From positions 1-7,551 of the forward strand of contig WGBH01000501.1 in assembly GCA_015494435.1 (NCBI GenBank): 7,551 nucleotides of DNA, given 5' to 3'. Made by a program: the position numbers and the translations under genes. Numbering within the stretch: position 1 is the stretch's first letter; each line of letters opens with the position of its first letter. Source of the stretch: Thiotrichaceae bacterium. GTDB taxonomy: Bacteria; Pseudomonadota; Gammaproteobacteria; Thiotrichales; Thiotrichaceae. The notes below the pieces were generated by a model. That model searched no databases. It was given only the letters and a program-made list of their open reading frames with translations, and had not been told where the DNA came from. Below, piece after piece: positions 1 to 7,315 of the stretch.

Positions 1-324
1 AGAGAAACAACAACAGCACAAGCTGTAGCTTTTCCATAACCTTTGCTGATCAAATGATCGCTATCAATTTTTTATTTGTTTGTTGCCTTTTGGCAATTAT
101 AAAATTAAAAAAAATATACTTCGTAGCTAATAAAATATCAGCATATAGACTTTCAGATAAATAATTTCCAATAAGAGTTTATCCAAGCTTGCTACAAAGC
201 CGTTAAAAGTTAGTAGATCGGAAATTTAATATCTGAACATTTATAGCTGAAATAACGAATAGGTTGGAATCCACGTTCATAAAGAATATGCGGTGAATGT
301 GTTGTTCTGACTGTAGAATAACCA
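1..324. other. AT-rich intergenic stretch, nothing recognisable
   Basis: All frames are short or broken. Plus frame 3 is open from base 3 to about base 165 but is lysine- and isoleucine-rich low-complexity protein without a ribosome site or a recognisable motif. No tRNA, terminator or insertion-sequence end is evident. A gene end cut by the left edge cannot be excluded. Confidence 0.5.
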
Positions 325-360
325 CGTGCAACGGGGTATATTACCCCGTCGCAACGTTTT
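325..360 (+). repeat. Palindromic repeat element, copy 1
   Basis: The core ACGGGGTATATTACCCCGT (331-349) is an 8-bp perfect stem with a TAT loop, extended by two further pairs beyond an A-C mismatch. Flanks CGTG on the left and GCAACGTTTT on the right give it a direction. The same element, flanks included, recurs in inverted orientation at 946..980. Confidence 0.7.
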
Positions 361-413
361 AAAGCAGCTTTGCAGGAAACTATGAGGCTTTATTGTGTTT
401 AAGACAAACGTGT

Positions 414-436
414 GGATGGGTTTACAAAACCCGTCC
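414..436. repeat. 10-bp hairpin with GGGTTT/AAACCC stem
   Basis: GGATGGGTTT (414-423) faces AAACCCGTCC (427-436) across an ACA loop. One position is a T-G wobble (417 with 433), all others are Watson-Crick. The outer AYGGG...CCCGT frame resembles the core of the 325..360 element, with different inner pairs. Confidence 0.55.
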
Positions 437-591
437 AGCTAATTTTAGAACGCGATTATGGGATTGTGATTCGGAATAATAAGGGGATAGCGAGAGCATT
501 TTATTGAATGTGATAGAGCTACAAGCTGTTATTTCTTGCACTCAACCACCTATTTAGTTGCATAATTATGGAACTGGAATTTCCAACACTG

Positions 592-617
592 CGTTCCCAA
601 ACGGGAGTTTGGGAACG
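592..617. repeat. Perfect 11-bp hairpin of the GTTCCCAAAC type
   Basis: CGTTCCCAAAC (592-602) and GTTTGGGAACG (607-617) form a perfect 11-bp stem with a GGGA loop, followed by AGACAAAAAAAA. Sequences of the form GCGTTCCCA...TGGGAACGAG recur as dispersed intergenic palindromes in several gammaproteobacteria, including sulfur oxidisers (from memory, not searched). A terminator is less likely, since the downstream run is A, not T, on the plus strand and no T tract follows on the minus strand. Confidence 0.65.
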
Positions 618-667
618 AGACAAAAAAAATAAGTCCCACCAAGAACATAATGACGACGACAATTTGA

Positions 668-705
668 TATTAATAAAATATATTGACTAATGACTTTTAT
701 TAATA
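668..705. repeat. AT-rich perfect inverted repeat
   Basis: TATTAATAAAA (668-678) and TTTTATTAATA (695-705) are exact 11-base inverted copies separated by 16 bases. The composition is almost pure A+T, so part of the match may be chance. The spacer holds TTGACT (683-688), a possible -35 box, but no well-spaced -10 box or downstream gene goes with it. Confidence 0.4.
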
Positions 706-722
706 ATAAATAATGATATGTT

Positions 723-790
723 GTCGGCTGGCGATGCGCGGATAAATTACACTTGAATTTTAGCTTCCTGCAATGCGCATCTTAGCCGAC
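723..790. repeat. REP-like extragenic palindrome
   Basis: Two-part stem: GTCGGCT (723-729) pairs with AGCCGAC (784-790) and GATGCGC (733-739) pairs with GCGCATC (775-781), with a small internal bulge (GGC against TT) and a 35-base AT-rich loop. Read on the minus strand it begins GGTAGGTCGGCTAAGATGCG, resembling the GTAGGTCGG-type repetitive palindromes scattered between genes in gammaproteobacteria. It is more GC-rich than its surroundings and lies directly against the truncated IS110 transposase remnant. Confidence 0.6.
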
Positions 791-850
791 CTACCGCGCT
801 TGAAAAACATCTTTTGCTAGATCAATGCTGATAGTTGTTGTATTTTTCAT
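791..850 (-). pseudogene. 5' remnant of an IS110-family transposase gene
   Basis: Minus-strand ATG at 850-848 begins a 19-codon frame, MKNTTTISIDLAKDVFQAR, ending in TAG at 793-791. The part up to FQ is the characteristic start of IS110-family (DEDD-type) transposases, usually of the form IDLAKxVFQ, where the D of IDLAK is the first catalytic acidic residue. The intact protein is normally over 300 aa, so nearly all of it is missing. GAGG about 10 bases before the ATG (861-865 region) is a plausible original ribosome site. Homology is lost after FQ, exactly where a REP-like repeat begins, so the remnant was cut by deletion or rearrangement. No transposase activity can remain. Confidence 0.85.
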
Positions 851-930
851 GGTATGAATTCCTCTAGGTTTGGTTTGACTCCCTTTAGTTTAGTGCAAGT
901 ACTTATTAAAGGGGAGGAGTCCATACCATT
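791..930 (-). mobile_element. Left-end fragment of an IS110/IS1111-family insertion sequence
   Basis: This joins the transposase 5' remnant with its untranslated leader (851..930). The leader carries an imperfect inverted repeat: ATGGTATGAATTCCTC at 849-864 against GAGGAGTCCATACCAT at 914-929, and inside it GACTCCCTTTA (877-887) faces TAAAGGGGAGGAGTC. Subterminal inverted repeats in a short leader are a known trait of the IS1111 subgroup. The outer limit near 930-945 is a guess because IS110 elements lack classical terminal repeats. The right end is not in the window. Confidence 0.55.
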
Positions 931-945
931 GAGACAAAGTTAGTT

Positions 946-980
946 TAAACGTTGCAACGGGAGTAATATACCCCTTCACG
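946..980 (-). repeat. Palindromic repeat element, copy 2 (inverted), just past the druE stop
   Basis: On the minus strand this reads CGTGAAGGGGTATATTAC followed by TCCCGTTGCAACGTTTA. It matches copy 1 except for a two-base gap, one inserted T and a few substitutions. It begins 17 bases beyond the druE stop codon, so in the mRNA its stem (GGGGTA with TACTCCC, one bulge) would be the first strong hairpin after the gene and could act as a 3' end or weak terminator. There is no clear U tract. Confidence 0.65.
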
Positions 981-997
981 CTAAGCAATATATTAAA

Positions 998-3900
998 TTA
1001 CCGACTCTTTATAAACACCTGAGTAGCAAATGGTTTCCCAAACCTAACGCTCAAATCCTTACGAAGACTCGACATGTCACTTATTTGTTGCTCACTAGAA
1101 GCATTGATATCAAACCACTGGCGAGGTCGGTTAGCCATATGCCAACATCCAAAACCATGATCAAAACGAATAAAGGTAGTACTTCCATCGTCCCATGAAA
1201 GTTTCATTACACGACCGTGCGGCATTTCACGCATAGGTTTTATTACAACCTCAATTTCTTTGCCTTTATCTTTATCTTTAAAATATTCAGTTATGATATC
1301 AGACTTCTTTTCAGAGTTACTCCACTCATCCAATAGCCCACTTGCTCTTGAGCTAGGTGCTTTATCAGCAGTAACCAGTTTTATTTTAGTATGGTCAAAT
1401 TTTTCATTGATCATAAACCCCAATGAGTTAACAACTTCTGCAAACAACATCAAAGACCAAGGAGTACAGATATAGCAATCAGAATAGCTTACTTCTAAAA
1501 GTGTGGCTGAACTAGTGAATGACTGTTGCAGTGCATTACTCTTTTTAGAAAATAACTTCCAGAGTGACTTACCAAACAGAAATAACTTACCATCACACTC
1601 GTTAGTAAATTCAATTTCAATGTCGCCTTGTACCTTTTCCGTAACCAGTTGAGTCCTATCTAAAACAGAGGTTTCTATCCTGCCAAAATTATCTGAAGTT
1701 ACTAAGAAATAATCATCTAGCTGCCACCATTGGTAATTTGGAATATTTACATTTGGGGCATTAGACGCAAATGAGATTGTTTTAGACTCAGTAATAATTT
1801 GAACAAGTAGATCACCTTTATTTTCTAGTGAGGGGACAATCTCTGATGGGGTAGATACTTTTATCCCCATATTAGCCAATGCCTTCAAATCCTCCTTCTG
1901 CATATCATCTAAGTCATTTACAACAGCCGTAGGTAAAACCAGTTCAACCGTATTAAAAGATTCACGCCAATTAATACAGGCATCTTTTAGATTACTATTT
2001 CCAATATCCCACTCAGAATAATTTCCACCTGTAAATATCTTTAATTGTGCGATATCTTTTGATGCATTCGCTAAAATCTCAGAACTTAAGGATTCAAAAC
2101 AGAAAACCGTATTTGAACCAAAGAGTTTTGCCTCATCAGGAACTTCAAGGTAAGGTATAATGGTTTGGATATACTCTAAGGCAGTATGGCGATTCAATAA
2201 GTCAATATAAAAGCGAGTATCATAGCCCATCAAGCAAGACTGGCAGGCACTATCGCAATTCTCACTACAATCAAGATGTTGTGTTGCCTTTATAAACATC
2301 TCTTTGAGGTAACGTGGTGCAACAGAAGAGAATCCAGCTCCTCCTCCAGCCCTGTCAAATAGTACAACAGTAGCCACTGGGTAATCACAATCAGGGAGTC
2401 TTGCAGGCTTGATGGTATAACCAATCTCATCCGTATTAATACCATGTATATCCGCTAACGATTGTCTTAAAACTACTGCTAGTGTCCACAATAATTGATC
2501 ATGTTTATCATGGCGTATATACATGTTTTCACTAGGATGTTTTAAATAAAGTTCAAACACATTAGTTTGGTCGGTTGTTCCAAAATGAATCTCATTTTTA
2601 ATAGCATAGGGTTCATCTGATCCTTCACACCATGCACTTTCTTCTGGACCTGGTTTTCCTTGTAGTTTTTTATGTCGTTTCCCTGTTTTAAAAATATCAG
2701 GAAGATCACCATCTGCGAGAGTGGATTCAGCCTTACCACAGTGCAAGCAAACAGCAAAGCCCTGACCATATTCACCAGAAGTATGATAAAAGATATGTCC
2801 TTGTGAACTAGCTCGGTAACTTCCCAGTCTGGGGTCAAACAAAGTATGAATTTCTGAACTTGTTGTCACCCAAGGTTCTTGCACTGGAACATAGGTTTGT
2901 GTACTTATATCATTCGTTGGAGAGCTATAAAAATCTACAGCAAACCCTGCTGGCTCAATATATTCTTTTTTATTATCTTGTTTAATTTCCGACCCGCATT
3001 CTGAACAACATCCCTCAAAAGAAATACCAGATTCATTATCAATCCAACCACAAGAATCACAACGCCATTCTATGGTCATTTTTTGAGGTTCTGAATAATC
3101 TTCATCAGGTGAAAACTTATTAATAAGAATTCCTGCTGAACGATAAACCAGTCCATTGAGAATAACATCTGCACCTGGTGCATATTCCCTGATTGCTACA
3201 GGTAAATCTCGCCCAGGACGCTCTCTCAAACGGGTTCTGTTATCTATTCTTCCACTCTTCTTATTGACATATTTTCCGCGCTTATAGTCAGATACAGAAT
3301 AATGATCAAATGTAGCAATACCCGTAGGAAAGCCATAACCAGGAAGAAAAGCATTCGAAGCAAGCTCTGATAATAAATACTGATCACCAATACACTTAAG
3401 ATCATATTCAACTCTACGTCGATAAGGATCTTTTTCTCCTAATTTTTGGATGGATAAAGATTCCTTCAGAAGCTTTTGGAAGCTGGGTAACCAACTATCT
3501 TTAGCATTGTTGAGTGCATCAATAGATTGATTGATAATTACACTTCTGCCAGTGCTAGCTAGAATGCTTTTATTCACAATCATCTCAATACCAAGAGAAA
3601 GATTTTCAGGTATATGTTCTGCTGTTGTAAATGATTTTAACCAACGTAACATTTTTTCAATAGGTGCATCAGTATCGTCATCAGCCTCATCACCTACAAA
3701 AAACCATCGGCATTTTAATTTAATATTTTCTTGAGTATTCCCAGTTAATACTTGCTTTAGAAACGTAGCCAGAAACAAAGAGTTGATATGTCTCTGTACA
3801 ATCCGTTGACTATTTAGAGTGATATACGGTGCTTTTATAGAAGCAACAAAAGGCCACTTAGGATTAGTAAACACGCCACGCTCATGGGGGTTATCTTTAC

Positions 3901-6900
3901 ATATCGTAAACGCCAACGCTTGTGTTTCCCCGCGTCGTCCTGCTCGACCAGCACGCTGCAAATAATTAGCTGGATGAGGAGGAACATTATTCATGGCAAC
4001 AACAGAAATACCACCGATGTCTACCCCCATTTCCATTGTAGTTGAACAACTTAAAACATTGATTTTACCTTTCTTGAACAGTGCTTCATAACGATTGAGA
4101 GTCGAATTGGGTTGCTGTGCAGAATGTTCAGCAGCTCTAATAAATCTGCCTCCCTCAATTACCTTGTCACTAATATCACTCCAAAGGTTTTCTTCTCGTA
4201 ATGCCTGAATATTTGGCTGTTGAAGTACCCACTCTCTTATTGCTTCTTTTCGTTCCTTATCAGAACGAAACTGGGATGTATCCAACTGGCACACTGATAA
4301 GTCTACTTTTTCGCAGAGCACTTTTTTCTTATCACAATTGAACGGTAAATAGGGCGTAATACCTTTAAAGGTTGTATCAATTAAGCGATGCGTTTGAGGG
4401 CATACCCACGCTTGAGTACAAGCCTGAAATGCTATCTCTTCACGAGCTAATTGAAATTGAATACCACTGCCAGCAATGGGTTTTAAAATTGACTTTTCTT
4501 CATTCTGTCCTGTTGTCTCATTAAGTAATGAGTACTTTTTGGTTAAAGCATTCCAAGCCGCTTTTAAAATGTCATTAATTAAATCTTTATCAGCTGGTTT
4601 ATCAACATCTAGGTCAAATGCTATTGCTAAAATTCTAACCAGACGATTGTTACGACCACGATAAACTTGTGGCCAGCGTTTAACTCTGGAGTTGGTCGCT
4701 TCTTCTGAATCCTGCTTAACAACAGATTTAGGATATATCTTGGCCCCCATCCAGTCAGTCCAGTCATCAGGAATGTCAATAATTGAGTTTTCCCGAATAT
4801 AAAAATCTAGAATAACTTTAAGATAATGATGCCAGTCTTCCAGATTAGCCCCCAGTTTATCCCAGCCTAAAGGAATTTTTTTAATTAGCTTCAAAGTTGG
4901 ATATTGGACAGATACTAGTCCTAATGTCTCCATACTATTTTTGCGTTTAGGACGGCGAGCAAACTCACGCAATAAAAGCATTTCAGTCAAAACCCGAACA
5001 CCACCACTTTCAGGAAATAGTATGGGATTAAGCATTTTGTAATAATCAAATATCCAACGAGATAGGTCTGGACTTGGTTGAAGGGCATTAACCAAGTCAT
5101 TCCATGAAACAGGGTTTACCATGCCAATATTTTCTAATTCTAAAGATAGTTTTTCTGCTAGCTCTTCAATACCAGAAACTAAATCATCATCACCAAGCTG
5201 TTCATATTTTTCTTTTTTATGAATATAACTATCCAGCTGTGCTTTTTTTGTAGCAAGTTCATCTTCATCAATAAAGACCACATTACTTGCCGCTTCCCCA
5301 TATATTAAACCTCGAATACTATCCCGTTCAGAATCTTGCTGAATCTTTGTTGATATACGTGCAGTACCTTGTCGGCTATCGGTAAAAGTTATCAATCGTT
5401 TACCACGACTTGGTAAATTATTAGCAGCCTCGCCTTCTTCACATGCCTCTAATAATGAAGGAACCGTATTACTGATATAAAAAGGAGTCCCTAAAAAACT
5501 ACGACGGTAAAAAGATGACTTGTAACCACTAAATTCACACTGGACACAACTCAAATCACTCGAATCAACAATATTTAAATCTAAAGATTCCATGCCTGGT
5601 GGACACAATAACCTGTCATTATTAATAGAGACGGGATAGGTAAGCGTTTTATGAGTTTTTGGTGCGATAATGAGTTTCTCAGTTGAATCAGGTATTTCAA
5701 TATCAGTATCTTTTTCCTCAGTATCACTTTCTTCAATATATTCATAATCCAGACTAAATTCATCTACTGACTGCTGGCTTACCTGAATAATAGTTCCCCC
5801 AGACTCTACCCCCATTAAATGCGGTGTATTACAATCATTACAAAACACCAGCTCATAAATAGGTGCACCACAATCACAATGATTGCGACGTTGTGAAAAT
5901 ACCCGTCCAAAAGGCCATTTATTAGTGAGGAATGTGTTTTTCTTTTCTGAGCAGTTCTTATCAACACAACACCATAAGCCCGTCATGACCTGATGAAACA
6001 AGTGACCTCTTAGAGGTAAAAAAGCTTCCGAATCTACTTCTGGCTTACTAGCCTTAGTACCAGGCTTTGAGGTATTAGAGCAAATATCTATCCATGCAAA
6101 AGTAGCTTGTTCATGGGAGTCACTTGTATCTCCAAATAGCTGTTGGCTCAACTCTGCCAATGTTGAGGGAATATGATGGGTAGCTAGCATTTCCCTCATT
6201 TTTATCGAAACAGGATGTGAGGCGAGTGCCTTATATCTTGCTTCAGAAAAGTGCGAGTCTTCGTCAATAGAAATAATCTCTTTAAGTGAGAGTTCTTTCT
6301 TTTTAAGACTGGGTAATTTAGGTACAGAACGCTTGCCACCGATGACTACAACCTGATCTGTTTCTATACCAGCCAATGTTGCCAGATATCTTTGTAACTG
6401 CTTTTCAGTTTCTGTTTTACCTTCTGGGTCGCCAATAGTGGCGGAGGTTGCCACAAACCTTACATCTTTAGCTTCAACACCAAAGGTATGCATAACTCTG
6501 CGTAAAAGTAGCGAGAGTTCAGCCGCTTGAGAGCCAACATAAGTATGTGCTTCATCAAGCACGATCCAGCGTAACTTACCTTGTGACTGCTGAATAATAG
6601 GGTCATCTATTTGTCTCACCAGCATATATTCAAGCATAGTGGAGTTAGTCACCAGCATCGGGGATGGTGTAGCTCGCATCGCTTTTCTGGTTAATATCTC
6701 ATTAGGGTATTTCCCTTGATCTCTGTGTTTATTTTCTTCTGTATTACCGTTATACAAGCAAAACCTGATGCCATCATCATAGGCTTCAGTCCATGCTCTA
6801 AGTCGCTCTCTTTGACTGTTAATCAATGCATTTAAAGGATAGATAAATAATGCACGAACACCCACCAGAGGCTCAAAACTTTGTTCATATTCTTTAGCCA

Positions 6901-7315
6901 AATCATTGAGTATAGGAACCATAAAACACTCTGTTTTACCTGATCCTGTACCACTAGTAACCATCATGGTCTTCTTCTGCTCTATTGCAGTCTTCCATGC
7001 AATAAGCTGATGTTTGAAGGGAAACCAATCACTGGCAAAGCGATGACCTTTTGCCTGATCCATTGCCGCAACTAAAGAAGGTAGTAATAGGTTTCCTGCC
7101 AGAGAGTTCATTGTTTCTTCAGATTTTTCCCAAGGGAACATAGACTCAAAGACAGGATTGGCTAAAAAACTTTTGTTATCGACTTGTGTACTTAATTCCT
7201 CTACAAGATGATGACGTAATTCCTTATTGGTAATACCTAACATGCTCACTGTCGCCTCAACAGAGCGTTGAGAGATTAGCTTGTAAATATTTTGATAATA
7301 ATAATGACTAGGCAT
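998..7315 (-). CDS. druE: DruE-like giant DEAH-box helicase with DUF1998 domain (Druantia anti-phage defence)
   Basis: Predicted ATP-dependent nucleic-acid helicase or translocase, probably cytoplasmic, acting in anti-phage defence. Residues count from the ATG at 7315. Seen: a PFKHQ Q-motif-like stretch near 98-102; Walker A TSGTGSGKTE at 120-129 (K127); DEAH at 254-257; SAT at 291-293; LITFTDSRQ near 641-649 opening the second helicase half; STTMEMGVDIG at 1091-1101; QRAGRAGRR at 1120-1128. Cys pairs lie at 480/482 with 492/495, 590/593, 1419/1422 with 1437/1440, and 1523/1526. GGGAG at 1657-1661 precedes a Cys cluster at 1683, 1687, 1691 and 1694, typical of DUF1998. About 380 residues follow, containing MPHGR (2031-2035) and FDHGFGCW (2051-2058). 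The length of 2105 aa and the order of domains match DruE and exceed most other DUF1998 helicases such as MrfA or DrmA. The frame stays open for 26 more codons to an ATG at 7393, but that part lies inside the upstream gene and lacks a ribosome site. No frameshift is seen and all core motifs are intact. Helicase/DUF1998 assignment is near certain; DruE specifically is likely. Confidence 0.87.
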   Translation of the reverse strand: MPSHYYYQNIYKLISQRSVEATVSMLGITNKELRHHLVEELSTQVDNKSFLANPVFESMFPWEKSEETMNSLAGNLLLPSLVAAMDQAKGHRFASDWFPFKHQLIAWKTAIEQKKTMMVTSGTGSGKTECFMVPILNDLAKEYEQSFEPLVGVRALFIYPLNALINSQRERLRAWTEAYDDGIRFCLYNGNTEENKHRDQGKYPNEILTRKAMRATPSPMLVTNSTMLEYMLVRQIDDPIIQQSQGKLRWIVLDEAHTYVGSQAAELSLLLRRVMHTFGVEAKDVRFVATSATIGDPEGKTETEKQLQRYLATLAGIETDQVVVIGGKRSVPKLPSLKKKELSLKEIISIDEDSHFSEARYKALASHPVSIKMREMLATHHIPSTLAELSQQLFGDTSDSHEQATFAWIDICSNTSKPGTKASKPEVDSEAFLPLRGHLFHQVMTGLWCCVDKNCSEKKNTFLTNKWPFGRVFSQRRNHCDCGAPIYELVFCNDCNTPHLMGVESGGTIIQVSQQSVDEFSLDYEYIEESDTEEKDTDIEIPDSTEKLIIAPKTHKTLTYPVSINNDRLLCPPGMESLDLNIVDSSDLSCVQCEFSGYKSSFYRRSFLGTPFYISNTVPSLLEACEEGEAANNLPSRGKRLITFTDSRQGTARISTKIQQDSERDSIRGLIYGEAASNVVFIDEDELATKKAQLDSYIHKKEKYEQLGDDDLVSGIEELAEKLSLELENIGMVNPVSWNDLVNALQPSPDLSRWIFDYYKMLNPILFPESGGVRVLTEMLLLREFARRPKRKNSMETLGLVSVQYPTLKLIKKIPLGWDKLGANLEDWHHYLKVILDFYIRENSIIDIPDDWTDWMGAKIYPKSVVKQDSEEATNSRVKRWPQVYRGRNNRLVRILAIAFDLDVDKPADKDLINDILKAAWNALTKKYSLLNETTGQNEEKSILKPIAGSGIQFQLAREEIAFQACTQAWVCPQTHRLIDTTFKGITPYLPFNCDKKKVLCEKVDLSVCQLDTSQFRSDKERKEAIREWVLQQPNIQALREENLWSDISDKVIEGGRFIRAAEHSAQQPNSTLNRYEALFKKGKINVLSCSTTMEMGVDIGGISVVAMNNVPPHPANYLQRAGRAGRRGETQALAFTICKDNPHERGVFTNPKWPFVASIKAPYITLNSQRIVQRHINSLFLATFLKQVLTGNTQENIKLKCRWFFVGDEADDDTDAPIEKMLRWLKSFTTAEHIPENLSLGIEMIVNKSILASTGRSVIINQSIDALNNAKDSWLPSFQKLLKESLSIQKLGEKDPYRRRVEYDLKCIGDQYLLSELASNAFLPGYGFPTGIATFDHYSVSDYKRGKYVNKKSGRIDNRTRLRERPGRDLPVAIREYAPGADVILNGLVYRSAGILINKFSPDEDYSEPQKMTIEWRCDSCGWIDNESGISFEGCCSECGSEIKQDNKKEYIEPAGFAVDFYSSPTNDISTQTYVPVQEPWVTTSSEIHTLFDPRLGSYRASSQGHIFYHTSGEYGQGFAVCLHCGKAESTLADGDLPDIFKTGKRHKKLQGKPGPEESAWCEGSDEPYAIKNEIHFGTTDQTNVFELYLKHPSENMYIRHDKHDQLLWTLAVVLRQSLADIHGINTDEIGYTIKPARLPDCDYPVATVVLFDRAGGGAGFSSVAPRYLKEMFIKATQHLDCSENCDSACQSCLMGYDTRFYIDLLNRHTALEYIQTIIPYLEVPDEAKLFGSNTVFCFESLSSEILANASKDIAQLKIFTGGNYSEWDIGNSNLKDACINWRESFNTVELVLPTAVVNDLDDMQKEDLKALANMGIKVSTPSEIVPSLENKGDLLVQIITESKTISFASNAPNVNIPNYQWWQLDDYFLVTSDNFGRIETSVLDRTQLVTEKVQGDIEIEFTNECDGKLFLFGKSLWKLFSKKSNALQQSFTSSATLLEVSYSDCYICTPWSLMLFAEVVNSLGFMINEKFDHTKIKLVTADKAPSSRASGLLDEWSNSEKKSDIITEYFKDKDKGKEIEVVIKPMREMPHGRVMKLSWDDGSTTFIRFDHGFGCWHMANRPRQWFDINASSEQQISDMSSLRKDLSVRFGKPFATQVFIKSR

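Noticed and set aside
3..165. Plus-strand open frame with an internal Met and a hydrophobic stretch
   Set aside because: AT-rich, no ribosome site, no family resemblance; likely chance.
413..508. Plus-strand short frame of about 31 codons from GTG, ending in GIARAFY
   Set aside because: It overlaps a hairpin repeat, has no ribosome site and matches nothing I recognise.
683..716. Possible promoter, TTGACT followed by AT-rich sequence
   Set aside because: No -10 box at proper spacing and no gene downstream on the plus strand; in AT-rich DNA such matches are frequent.
325..980. CRISPR array
   Set aside because: The repeats are few, inverted, unequal and unevenly spaced, without regular spacers.
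1260..5763. Short open frames within the helicase gene on both strands (for example 1260..1475, 2542..2838, 3531..3734, 4476..4664 and 5581..5763)
   Set aside because: All lie inside the helicase coding sequence, give no recognisable protein and look like chance frames.
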